Origin: JANQIO01 sp965601975
Lineage (GTDB): Bacteria > Pseudomonadota > Gammaproteobacteria > Pseudomonadales > Halieaceae
DNA length: 64,000 nucleotides
NCBI GenBank assembly: GCA_965601975.1
Contig: OZ271856.1
Span: 248,001-312,000, forward strand
Direction: 5' to 3'
Below the pieces are notes generated by a model. That model saw only the letters and a program-made list of their open reading frames with translations, was not told the DNA's origin and did not search any database. Position numbers and translations under genes: made by a program. Positions 1 through 7,596 of the stretch are shown piece after piece; position 1 is the first letter of the stretch, and every line of letters starts with the position of its first letter.

Positions 1-228
1 AGTGCGGCCGGCGTCGGTATACTGCTGGGCGGAATCCCGGCGCTGCTTGACCATCTTGTCGAGCACCGACAGCACGCGCGCGTCGTCGAGCTCGATGCGC
101 TCATCGACCTCGATACGTTTGAATTCAGACTGGATCAGCCGGATGGTCTGGAGGCGTGCCTTTTCCTTGGCCCGCATGGCCGCTTTCATCGCGGCCTGGA
201 TGTCATCCTTGAGGGGGGAAGCGCTCAT
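1..228 (-). CDS. GatB/YqeY domain protein, partial (3' end outside window)
   Basis: The leftward frame opens at the ATG at 226-228 and stays open to the window edge, giving 76 N-terminal residues of a family that is usually about 150 residues long. The visible part (start MSASPLKDDIQAAMKAAMRA, then RLIQSEFKRIEVDER and VLSVLDKMVKQRRDS) is the typical YqeY N-terminus. The family resembles the tRNA-binding tail domain of the GatB amidotransferase subunit; its exact role is unsettled. It lies directly downstream of rpsU, the order rpsU-yqeY-dnaG known from pseudomonads, so dnaG probably follows outside the window. Confidence 0.9.
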   Translation of the reverse strand, partial: MSASPLKDDIQAAMKAAMRAKEKARLQTIRLIQSEFKRIEVDERIELDDARVLSVLDKMVKQRRDSAQQYTDAGRT

Positions 229-236
229 AGGCTTGG

Positions 237-253
237 GACCCGCCGGGCGGGTC
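237..253 (-). other. Short hairpin between rpsU and yqeY
   Basis: A perfect 7-bp inverted repeat (GACCCGC, 3-nt loop, GCGGGTC) fills most of the 33-bp gap between the rpsU stop and the yqeY start. It has no T-run after it on the leftward strand, so it is not a clear terminator. A partial attenuator, RNA processing site or a structure affecting yqeY translation are all possible. Confidence 0.35.
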
Positions 254-261
254 TCTCTCGC

Positions 262-477
262 TTAGTACAGGCGTACGCGCTTTTTGTTCTCGCGGGACAT
301 CTTCTTGGCGTGACGCTTCACTGCGGCAGCCGCGGCGCGCTTGCGCACGGTAGTCGGCTTCTCGTAGTGCTCACGCTTGCGTACTTCAGCGAGGATCCCT
401 GCCTTTTCGCAGGAACGCTTGAAACGACGCAGAGCGATGTCAAACGGCTCGTTTTCCTTGACCTTGATAGAGGGCAT
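262..477 (-). CDS. rpsU: 30S ribosomal protein S21
   Basis: This 71-residue protein is full length and almost entirely family consensus: MPSIKVKENEPFDIALRRFK at the start, a Lys/Arg-rich helix, and a C-terminus ending RLY. S21 is a small-subunit protein that helps base-pairing of mRNA with the 3' end of 16S rRNA during initiation. It is divergent from tsaD, as in many gammaproteobacteria, and has its own clear promoter at 557-585. A purine-rich ribosome binding sequence (AGGTAAGAG) lies just before the ATG. Confidence 0.98.
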   Translation of the reverse strand: MPSIKVKENEPFDIALRRFKRSCEKAGILAEVRKREHYEKPTTVRKRAAAAAVKRHAKKMSRENKKRVRLY

Positions 478-556
478 TCAGCTCTTACCTGTTCATACCT
501 GTGTAAACATTCCCGGATGCCGCGTGATACGGGGCCTCCGGCTCGAAAGGGCGCGC

Positions 557-585
557 ATTTTAAACCGATGGCGTGAAGATTGCAA
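557..585 (-). promoter_or_regulatory. Sigma-70 promoter of rpsU
   Basis: On the minus strand there is TTGCAA (580-585), a 17-bp spacer, and TAAAAT (557-562), which fits a sigma-70 promoter well. It lies about 80 bp upstream of the rpsU start and points into it. Sequence match only. Confidence 0.65.
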
Positions 586-698
586 AGACCCATTTCGCGG
601 GCTTCAGGCGCATTCCGGGGCCCCGGTTTGCGGCGTCGACCGCTGGTCTCGCCCGCCACTATTCACTATCATGCCGCGATCATTTTCGAGGCCCCCAT

Positions 699-1739
699 AT
701 GCGCGTCCTGGGCATAGAGACATCCTGTGATGAAACCGGCATCGCACTGTACGACAGCGAGGCCGGGCTGCTGGCTGATGCGCTCTACAGCCAGGTCAAG
801 CTGCACCGGGAGTACGGCGGGGTAGTGCCGGAGCTCGCCTCCCGGGATCACGTGCGCAAGGCCCTGCCCCTGGTGACGAAAGTGCTGGAAGAGGGCGGTT
901 GCGAGCGCCCCGATGCCGTGACCTATACCGCGGGTCCCGGCCTGGTGGGCGCGCTCATGGTGGGGGCGACGCTGGCCCGTGCCCTGGCCCTGGGCTGGGG
1001 CGTGCCGGTGCTGGGCGTGCATCACATGGAAGGTCACCTGCTGGCCCCCATGCTCGAGGACGACAAGCCCGACTATCCCTTTGTGGCCCTGCTGGTGTCC
1101 GGCGGACATTCACAGCTGGTCCGGGTCGACGGGATCGGCCGCTACACCATGCTCGGCGAGTCCGTGGATGATGCCGCCGGCGAGGCCTTCGACAAGACCG
1201 CGAAGATGCTGGGCGAGCCCTATCCCGGCGGACCCTACGTGGCGCGCCTGGCCGAATCCGGCGATCCGTCTCGCTTCGACTTCCCGCGCCCCATGGTGAA
1301 AAAGCCGGGCCTGGATTTCAGTTTCAGCGGCCTCAAAACCCATACCCTCAGCACACTGCAAAGTCTCGGCGGCCGCGATGCAGTGTCCGACCAGGACCGC
1401 GCCGATATCGCCTGTGCCTTCCAGCTGGCCGTGGTCGACACGATGGTGATCAAGTGCCGGCGAGCGCTGGAGCAGGAAGGACTGGACACCCTGGTCATCG
1501 CCGGGGGCGTCAGTGCCAACAAGGAGCTGCGCAAGCGCCTGTCCGAGGCGCTCTCGGCGCTGGGCGGTCAGGTGTTCTACCCGGCGCCTCGCTACTGTAC
1601 CGACAACGGCGCCATGATTGCCTATGCGGGCTGCCAGCGGCTGCTGGCCGGCGAAGTCGACCCGCCGGAAGCGGCGGTGCGGCCGCGCTGGCCGCTGGAT
1701 GAGCTGCCGCCCCTGGGTGGAGTCAGGGGAGCGGCCTGA
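699..1739 (+). CDS. tsaD: tRNA N6-threonylcarbamoyladenosine transferase TsaD
   Basis: TsaD transfers the threonylcarbamoyl group to A37 of ANN-reading tRNAs in a complex with TsaB and TsaE. The 346-residue protein has the normal length. It shows the ASKHA-fold signature GIETSCDETG (5-14), the metal-binding HxxxH pair (His109, His113 in HHMEGH), SGGHS (134-138) and the C-terminal AGGVSANKELR segment. The frame is open further upstream, but ATG 699 is chosen because MRVLGIETSCDETG is the conserved start of the family. It is divergent from rpsU and is followed after 1 base by folB. In Pseudomonas plsY sits between tsaD and folB; it is absent here. Confidence 0.97.
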   Translation: MRVLGIETSCDETGIALYDSEAGLLADALYSQVKLHREYGGVVPELASRDHVRKALPLVTKVLEEGGCERPDAVTYTAGPGLVGALMVGATLARALALGWGVPVLGVHHMEGHLLAPMLEDDKPDYPFVALLVSGGHSQLVRVDGIGRYTMLGESVDDAAGEAFDKTAKMLGEPYPGGPYVARLAESGDPSRFDFPRPMVKKPGLDFSFSGLKTHTLSTLQSLGGRDAVSDQDRADIACAFQLAVVDTMVIKCRRALEQEGLDTLVIAGGVSANKELRKRLSEALSALGGQVFYPAPRYCTDNGAMIAYAGCQRLLAGEVDPPEAAVRPRWPLDELPPLGGVRGAA

Positions 1740-1740
1740 G

Positions 1741-2100
1741 TTGGACCGGGTCTTTCTCAGCAAACTCGAAATCGAGGCCGTGATCGGGATTCACCCCTGG
1801 GAGCGGGAGGTGCGCCAGCGCCTTGTCCTGGACCTGGAACTCGCCACCGATGCCTCCGCGGTGGCCGCCGGCGACGACATTGCCCTGGCAGTGGACTACA
1901 GCGCGGTGGCGGAGCGGGTCACCGCGTTCATCCAGCAGGGCGAGTACCGCCTGCTGGAAACTCTCGCGGAAGAAACCGCGACCATGCTGCGTGAGGAGTT
2001 TGGCGTCGGCTGGCTGCGGCTGCGGGTAGGCAAGCCCGGCGCCGTGCCGGCGGCGGAGGCGGTAGGGGTCGAGATCGAGCGCGGTGAGTCGGTGCCGTGA
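1741..2100 (+). CDS. folB: Dihydroneopterin aldolase
   Basis: FolB converts 7,8-dihydroneopterin to 6-hydroxymethyl-dihydropterin in folate synthesis. The predicted 119-residue protein matches the family in length and in the start LDRVFLSKLEIEAVIGIHPW, with the ETLAEETA segment in the second half. The start is a TTG at 1741, directly after the tsaD stop. The open frame reaches back into tsaD (to 1618), but that extension has no family similarity, and an AGGGGAG-like sequence precedes the TTG. It overlaps folK by 4 bases (GTGA), so the two folate enzymes are translationally coupled. Confidence 0.93.
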   Translation: MDRVFLSKLEIEAVIGIHPWEREVRQRLVLDLELATDASAVAAGDDIALAVDYSAVAERVTAFIQQGEYRLLETLAEETATMLREEFGVGWLRLRVGKPGAVPAAEAVGVEIERGESVP

Positions 2101-2618
2101 ACAGCGTGCTTCTGGGTGTCGGCAGCAACATCGATCGCCGGGACAATATCTGCACCGGGCTTGAGCTGCTGCAGGACGAATTCAGGCTGCGCGCTGCCTC
2201 CTCCGTCTACGAGAGCGAGGCCCTGGGCTTCGACGGCCCACCGTTTCTCAACCTGGTGCTGGAGATGGAGACAGAAGTGCCGGTGGAGGAACTGGCCCGT
2301 TTCGTTCGCCAGCTGGAGTACCGGCTGGGACGACCGCGCAACGCGACGCGATTCAGCTCCCGCACCCTCGACCTCGACATTCTCTGCTATGGAGACCTGG
2401 TCGGTGTCCACGGCCCGGTCGAATTGCCGCGGCAGGAAATTCTCGAAAATGCCTATGTGCTGGCACCGCTGGCGGAGCTTGTGCCCGCGGGCCGGCATCC
2501 CGCGCTCGGTGAAAGCTATGCGTCGCTCTGGAAGCGCCTGCAGGGCAAGATGCAGGCAGTGAACCCGGTGGCGTTTGAGCATCGGGGTTGGCGGCTGCCG
2601 TTTGGCGAGGCGACCTAG
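2097..2618 (+). CDS. folK: 6-hydroxymethyl-7,8-dihydropterin pyrophosphokinase
   Basis: FolK adds pyrophosphate from ATP to the FolB product. The 173-residue protein starts at a GTG overlapping the folB stop. It has the N-terminal LGVGSNIDRRDNI segment, the SSVYESEALG stretch, and the HPPK signature RTLDLDILCYGD (89-100), whose two Asp residues bind the Mg ions. Its stop codon shares the bases CTAG with the stop of the convergent cca gene. Confidence 0.95.
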   Translation: MNSVLLGVGSNIDRRDNICTGLELLQDEFRLRAASSVYESEALGFDGPPFLNLVLEMETEVPVEELARFVRQLEYRLGRPRNATRFSSRTLDLDILCYGDLVGVHGPVELPRQEILENAYVLAPLAELVPAGRHPALGESYASLWKRLQGKMQAVNPVAFEHRGWRLPFGEAT

Positions 2619-3700
2619 AGCAGCGCCGCCAGCTTCGCCTCGCGTTCAGCTTTCAGCCTGGCGCCGACCTCATGGCCGGGAATGCCGGTGGCGGCAATGC
2701 TCGCCGCGTCCACCTCTTCACAGGCCGCCAGCGCCGAGCGCCAGAAGTCACCGGCACCCGCGCCCTGCTGGCTTTCCAGTACCTCGAGCAGGAGGTCGAA
2801 ACGTTCCGGCCGTCGAAACGCATCCGCCTGTTCCAGCACGGCGAGTCGGGCAGCGGCGTCCAGGGCCGAGGGCTCGCCCAGGGGCGACGCCAGCGCTGCC
2901 CAGAGTCGCGCCAGGTCGCTGAAGCGCCGCGGTGCGTGGAGCCGCTCGCACAATCGCAGCACGTCATCATCATTCAGGCCCGTGGTCATGGCGGCAAAGC
3001 GCACCAGGCCACCCGGTGAGTGTTCTGTCGCCAGCGCCAGCCGGCGCTGCAGCTTGCCGCTGTCGGCCACCAGTTCCGGCAACAGGCGCGAGGCGGCGCC
3101 GCAATCCTCCAGCACACTCAGGAATACCCCCGGAGCGTCAGAGCCAAGGGCCCGCTCGGTTTCCGACCAGAGCCGCTCCGCAGAGAGTGTCTCCAGCTCG
3201 CCGCTGTCGCTGATCTCTCGCATCAGTGCGAGGGTGTCCGGCGCTATCGTGAAGCCCAGTCCGGACAGTCGGGCCGCGAAGCGGGCCACGCGCAGTACCC
3301 GCAGGGGATCTTCCACAAAGGCGTTTGAGACGTGACGCAGGAGTCGGGCTTCCAGGTCGCGCCGGCCACCGTGAGGGTCGATCAGCTCGCCGGTTTCGGT
3401 TTCGGCGATAGCGTTGATGGTGAGGTCCCGGCGCAGCAGGTCTTCCTCGAGTGTGACCGAGGGGTCGCTGTCGACTTCGAATCCGCGGTGCCCGCGCCCG
3501 CGTTTGCGTTCGGTGCGCGCCAGCGCGTATTCGTCCCCCGTTTCCGGATGCAGGAAGACCGGGAAATCGCGACCCACCTGGCGGTAGCCCAGGGCTTCCA
3601 GCTCCCCGGGCGTGCCGCCCACCACGACCCAGTCGCGCTCGGTGACCGTCAGGCCCAGCAGCCGGTCGCGCACGGCGCCGCCTACGAGAAAAATGTCCAT
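2615..3700 (-). CDS. cca: CCA-adding tRNA nucleotidyltransferase, HD motif missing
   Basis: The enzyme builds or repairs the 3' CCA end of tRNAs. The N-terminal two thirds match class II bacterial enzymes closely: LVGGAVRDRLLG (5-16), ERDWVVVG, EYALARTERK, RRDLTINA, and EDPLRVLRVARFAARL. The first residue of the catalytic acidic pair is Glu21 (with Asp23) where E. coli has Asp21/Asp23. The protein has 361 residues against about 410 in E. coli. The region where E. coli carries the HD phosphohydrolase residues (CHDLGKG) reads AAMTTGLNDD, so HD activity is probably lost while nucleotidyl transfer is kept. It is convergent with folK (4-base overlap) and downstream of apaH. Confidence 0.94.
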   Translation of the reverse strand: MDIFLVGGAVRDRLLGLTVTERDWVVVGGTPGELEALGYRQVGRDFPVFLHPETGDEYALARTERKRGRGHRGFEVDSDPSVTLEEDLLRRDLTINAIAETETGELIDPHGGRRDLEARLLRHVSNAFVEDPLRVLRVARFAARLSGLGFTIAPDTLALMREISDSGELETLSAERLWSETERALGSDAPGVFLSVLEDCGAASRLLPELVADSGKLQRRLALATEHSPGGLVRFAAMTTGLNDDDVLRLCERLHAPRRFSDLARLWAALASPLGEPSALDAAARLAVLEQADAFRRPERFDLLLEVLESQQGAGAGDFWRSALAACEEVDAASIAATGIPGHEVGARLKAEREAKLAALL

Positions 3701-3713
3701 GGCAGAAGATTAT

Positions 3714-4517
3714 TCAGGAACAGTTGCAGCGGTACCACTCGCCGGTTTCCAGGCACACCATGGTCAGGTGATTTCCCCAGACACAGCCGGTGTCCATGGC
3801 AAACAGGTTGGGGTCGGACACCTGGCCCTGAAGCGCCGCCCAGTGGCCGAAGATGATTTTCTGCTCCCGTGTTTCCCGGTTGGGGTAGCTGAACCAGGGT
3901 GCCACTTCCCGTCCCGGGTTGGGCTGCTGCCCCTTGCTCGCCAGGTCGAGCTGGCCGTTGGCGTAGAGGAAGCGCATGCGGGTCAGGTAGTTGGTGATGG
4001 TGCGCAGGCGCGGGTAGCCCACCAGGTTGTCGTTCCAGCGACGTGGGGAGTTCCCGTACATGCGGCTGAGAAATTTTCTCCACTCGGGTCCGCGCAGGGC
4101 CGCTTCGACCTCCTGGGCATACTCATGGGCTTCCTCGAGGGTCCACACGTGGGGAATGCCGGCGTGGACCAGGGTGAAGTCGTCCTCGGTATGGATCAGC
4201 GGAAGCTGGCGCAGCCAGCGCAGCAGCTCGTCGCGGTCGTGGGCGATGAGGATCTTGTCGAGCGTATCGTTGCGGCTCTTCTTGGCCAGACCGCTGGCGA
4301 CCGCCAGCAGGTGCAGGTCGTGGTTGCCGAGCACGGCGGTGACGTTGTCCCGGCGCTTGTACAGGTAGCGCAGCGCGCGCAGGGAGTCAGGCCCCCGATT
4401 GACCAGGTCCCCCGTCATCCAGAGACGGTCCCTGTCCCAGTTGAACTTTGCTTTCTTCAGCAGTTTCTTCAACGGGGCAAGACAGCCCTGTAAGTCCCCT
4501 ACCGCGTACGTGGCCAT
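3714..4517 (-). CDS. apaH: Bis(5'-nucleosyl)-tetraphosphatase, symmetrical
   Basis: ApaH splits Ap4A into two ADP and also acts on NpN-capped RNA in E. coli. The 267-residue protein has the metallophosphatase motifs GDLQGC (7-12), GDLVNRGPDS (36-45), GNHD (64-67), and FGHWA near the C-terminal half. It is the last gene but one of the leftward lptD-surA-pdxA-rsmA-apaH run. In E. coli and Pseudomonas apaG lies between rsmA and apaH; here only 24 bp separate them and no apaG is present. Confidence 0.96.
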   Translation of the reverse strand: MATYAVGDLQGCLAPLKKLLKKAKFNWDRDRLWMTGDLVNRGPDSLRALRYLYKRRDNVTAVLGNHDLHLLAVASGLAKKSRNDTLDKILIAHDRDELLRWLRQLPLIHTEDDFTLVHAGIPHVWTLEEAHEYAQEVEAALRGPEWRKFLSRMYGNSPRRWNDNLVGYPRLRTITNYLTRMRFLYANGQLDLASKGQQPNPGREVAPWFSYPNRETREQKIIFGHWAALQGQVSDPNLFAMDTGCVWGNHLTMVCLETGEWYRCNCS

Positions 4518-4541
4518 GGATTCCCTGTTGTTATGCGTCTG

Positions 4542-5330
4542 CTATTCCGAGTCCGGGCCTGTGGCATCGCCGATGGCTAGGAACTGTTCCAGGCTTAGGG
4601 TCTCCGCCCTGGCGCCCGGATCGATGCCGAGTTCCTGCAATTGTTGCACGTCGACGAGATCGCGCAAGGTGTTGCGCAGGGTTTTTCTACGCTGTGAAAA
4701 GGCTGCACTGACTACCCGCCGCAGCCGTTTTTCCCGTTCGGGTTCCGCGGCCTGGGCTCGCGGTACCAGTCGCACGATCGCCGAGACCACCTTGGGCGGC
4801 GGGTGGAAGGCCCCGGGCGGGACCTCGAACAGTGCATCCACCCGGCAGTGGTACTGGGCCATGACGCCGAGCTTTCCCCAGGCCTTGGTTCCGGGCCCGG
4901 CTGCGAGCCGGTTGACGACTTCCCGCTGCAGCATGAAGTGCATGTCCTGGATATGCGCAGCCGCCGTCAGCAGGTGAAAAATCAGCGGCGTGGAGATGTT
5001 GTAGGGCAGGTTGCCTACTACCCGCAGCGGGGTGTCACTGTTGGCCAGTGCGGCGAAATCGACTTTCAGTGCATCGGCCTCGATGACCTGGAAGCGGTCG
5101 CTGGTGCCGAAGCGCTCGCGCAGTCCCGGCACCAGGTCGCGATCCAGTTCGATGGCGTCGAGCCGACAGCCGCCGGCGAGCAGCCCTTCGGTGAGGGCGC
5201 CCTGTCCCGGGCCGATTTCCACCAGGTGTTCCCCTTCGCGGGGGTGAATGGCATCGACGATGCGCCCGATGATGCCGGGGTCGTGCAGGAAGTTCTGCCC
5301 AAAACGCTTGCGCGGCCGGTGCGCTGTCAC
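4542..5330 (-). CDS. rsmA: 16S rRNA (A1518/A1519-N6)-dimethyltransferase
   Basis: RsmA (KsgA) dimethylates two adjacent adenines in helix 45 of 16S rRNA late in 30S assembly. The 262-residue protein shows RFGQNFL (9-15), the SAM-binding motif VEIGPGQGALTEGL (37-50), the catalytic NLPY (107-110), and the C-terminal AFSQRRKTLRNTL. Its start overlaps the pdxA stop by 4 bases, indicating coupling. The residues KRFGQNFLHDP right after the start support ATG 5330. Confidence 0.97.
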   Translation of the reverse strand: MTAHRPRKRFGQNFLHDPGIIGRIVDAIHPREGEHLVEIGPGQGALTEGLLAGGCRLDAIELDRDLVPGLRERFGTSDRFQVIEADALKVDFAALANSDTPLRVVGNLPYNISTPLIFHLLTAAAHIQDMHFMLQREVVNRLAAGPGTKAWGKLGVMAQYHCRVDALFEVPPGAFHPPPKVVSAIVRLVPRAQAAEPEREKRLRRVVSAAFSQRRKTLRNTLRDLVDVQQLQELGIDPGARAETLSLEQFLAIGDATGPDSE

Positions 5331-6322
5331 CGGTTCTCCGCGCGCCCGTCAGCGAGCTGCCCGGCCAGTGCGACGGCCTGCTCCAGGCTGCCGTCATCGG
5401 CCCCGCCGCGCCCCGCCAGGTCCAGGGCGGTGCCGTGATCGACAGAGGTGCGCACGATCGGTAGCCCCAGGGTGACGTTTACCGCGTTCCCAAACCCCGC
5501 GTACTTCAGGACCGGCAGGCCCTGGTCGTGGTACATGGCCAATACGGCATCGCAGCCGTCGAGAATCTTCGGGTTGAAAGCGGTGTCTGCGGGCAGGGGG
5601 CCCGCCAGCGCCATCCCTTCGGCGCGCAGCTTTTCCAGCACCGGAATGATCACCGCCTGTTCCTCGCCGCCGAGGTGTCCGCTTTCGCCGGCATGGGGGT
5701 TGAGGCCCAGTACGGCGATGTTCGGTTCGGCAATGCGGAAGCGTTCACGAAGGTCCCGGTGCAGTACGCGCAGAACGGAGGCGAGGCGCTCCGCGGTGAT
5801 CGCCTGCGGGACCTTGGCGAGGGGCAGGTGTGTCGTCGCCAGCGCCACCCGCATGGCCTCGCAGACCAGCAGCATCACCACCTGTCCGGCTCCGCATTCT
5901 TCCTGCAGGAACTCGGTATGCCCGCTGAAAGCGATGCCCGCGTCGTTGATCACCGATTTCTGCACCGGCGCCGTGACCAGCGCCGCAAACTCGCCCTGCA
6001 GGCAGCCACGGCTGCCACGCCGCAGCATGTCCAGCACATAGGGGGCGTTCAACACATCCAGCTGCCCGGGTTCACAGGGCTTGGCGAGGTCGATCGGCAG
6101 TACCCGCAGCTGGCCGGCTGCCTGGCGCTCGGCGGGAGTGTCCGCGTGGTGGGGCAGCAGCGTCAGGGGCAGGCCCAGCAGCTGGGCGCGCTGCTCCAGC
6201 AGGATGGGGTCAGCGAGTACCACCAGCTCATGTTCATGATCCCGCTGCGCCAGCTGCACGACCAGGTCGGGGCCGATGCCGGCGGGTTCACCGGAGCTGA
6301 TGGCGATGCGCTTGGGAGGCAT
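5327..6322 (-). CDS. pdxA: 4-hydroxythreonine-4-phosphate dehydrogenase
   Basis: PdxA oxidises 4-phosphohydroxy-threonine in the DXP-dependent route to pyridoxal phosphate. The 331-residue protein has the start ISSGEPAGIGPDL, the metal-binding segment SGHTEFLQ, the glycine-rich NPHAGESGHLGGEE, and the C-terminal AMYHDQGLPVLKY. Length and motifs are normal. It lies between surA and rsmA, the usual gammaproteobacterial order. Confidence 0.97.
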   Translation of the reverse strand: MPPKRIAISSGEPAGIGPDLVVQLAQRDHEHELVVLADPILLEQRAQLLGLPLTLLPHHADTPAERQAAGQLRVLPIDLAKPCEPGQLDVLNAPYVLDMLRRGSRGCLQGEFAALVTAPVQKSVINDAGIAFSGHTEFLQEECGAGQVVMLLVCEAMRVALATTHLPLAKVPQAITAERLASVLRVLHRDLRERFRIAEPNIAVLGLNPHAGESGHLGGEEQAVIIPVLEKLRAEGMALAGPLPADTAFNPKILDGCDAVLAMYHDQGLPVLKYAGFGNAVNVTLGLPIVRTSVDHGTALDLAGRGGADDGSLEQAVALAGQLADGRAENR

Positions 6323-6327
6323 GTGAC

Positions 6328-7596
6328 TTACTTGATGTCGACGAAGGCCTCGTCGCGGATCTTGCGCAGCCAGGCGTCGAGCTCCTCCTGGTACTTCCGC
6401 TGATGCAGGACTTCGCGGGCACGGTTGCGCACCACCATGTTCGACATGTCTTCCTGGCGGCGCTCGGTGACTTCCAGGATATGCCAGCCAAACTGGCTCT
6501 CGAACGGCTTGGAGATGCTGTTGACCTCGGTGGAATCCATGGTGTTCTCGAACACCGGTACCATCTGTCCCGGGTTGGTCCAGCCGAGGTCGCCGCCCTC
6601 CTGGGCCGAGCCTATGTCTTCGGAATACTCCCTCGCCAGTTCACCGAAGTCGGCGCCGCCGATGATTTCCTCGCGCAGGTCCGCCGCGAGCTGCTGTGTT
6701 TCCTCGGAGCTGCGAATGGCCGAGGGCTTCAGCAGGATGTGGCGCACCTTGGTCTGCCGCACCATCATCTCGCCGCCGCGCTTCTCCGCCAGGAACACCA
6801 GGTGGTAGCCGCTGGCGCTGCGAATCGGCGCAGCGGTGTCACCCACCGAGAGCGTCGGCGCGATGTCTGCGAACAGGCTGGGCAGGTTGTCCCGTGAGCG
6901 CCAGCCCAGGTCTCCCCCCTGGAACGGCAGCCCGCTGCCCGCCACCACCTGGTCGAAGGATTCGCCGGCGGCAATGCGGGCGTACAGCGCGTTAATCTTC
7001 TCAGCAGCAGCCTGGTCCTCGGCGGACCCGGGATCTGCGTTGACAGCCAGCAGGGCGTGCACCAGGTGATATTCCTCGGCAGTGAGCTGGCGCCCTTCCT
7101 CGGATTCAAGGAAGTTCTCCACTTCCTGGTCCGAGATCTGGATGCGCTGGTTGACGTTGCCGGCCTGCACCCGCTGGACAATGAATTCCCGGCGCACGTC
7201 CTCGCGCATCTCCTGGTAGGACTTGCCCTCGCGCACCAGCTGCGCGCGGAATGCCTCCAGGGACATGTTGTTCTGGCCGGCGATACGGTTGAGTGCACTG
7301 TTCAGCTGGTTGTCGCTGACCCGGACCCCGGCCCGGCGCCCCATCTGCAGCTGGATGCTCTCGATGATCAGTCGGTCGAGGGTCTCGCGGACCATCACGT
7401 CCTGGGGCGGAAGCTGCCGACCCTGGCGCTCCATGCTCTCGCGGACAACCGCCAGCCGGTTGCGAAGTTCACTGGACATGATCACGTCATCCTCGACGAT
7501 GGCGACGACGGAATCGAGAATCTGTGTTTGTGCTGCCGCACCCGGTGCTGCCATTGCCATCACGGCCAGCAGCAGGCTGCCTAGCGCCTTATACAT
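6328..7596 (-). CDS. surA: Periplasmic peptidyl-prolyl isomerase/chaperone SurA
   Basis: SurA escorts outer-membrane beta-barrel proteins, including LptD, through the periplasm. The 422-residue protein has a signal peptide (hydrophobic stretch 5-18, likely cleavage after AAA near residue 22), the N-terminal chaperone domain (DSVVAIVEDDVI, then LIIESIQLQMGRRAGV) and two parvulin domains starting near EYHLVHALL and VRHILLKP. The frame is open further upstream to 7710, but that part lies inside lptD. ATG 7596 overlaps the lptD end by 8 bases and begins with a proper signal sequence. Confidence 0.96.
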   Translation of the reverse strand: MYKALGSLLLAVMAMAAPGAAAQTQILDSVVAIVEDDVIMSSELRNRLAVVRESMERQGRQLPPQDVMVRETLDRLIIESIQLQMGRRAGVRVSDNQLNSALNRIAGQNNMSLEAFRAQLVREGKSYQEMREDVRREFIVQRVQAGNVNQRIQISDQEVENFLESEEGRQLTAEEYHLVHALLAVNADPGSAEDQAAAEKINALYARIAAGESFDQVVAGSGLPFQGGDLGWRSRDNLPSLFADIAPTLSVGDTAAPIRSASGYHLVFLAEKRGGEMMVRQTKVRHILLKPSAIRSSEETQQLAADLREEIIGGADFGELAREYSEDIGSAQEGGDLGWTNPGQMVPVFENTMDSTEVNSISKPFESQFGWHILEVTERRQEDMSNMVVRNRAREVLHQRKYQEELDAWLRKIRDEAFVDIK

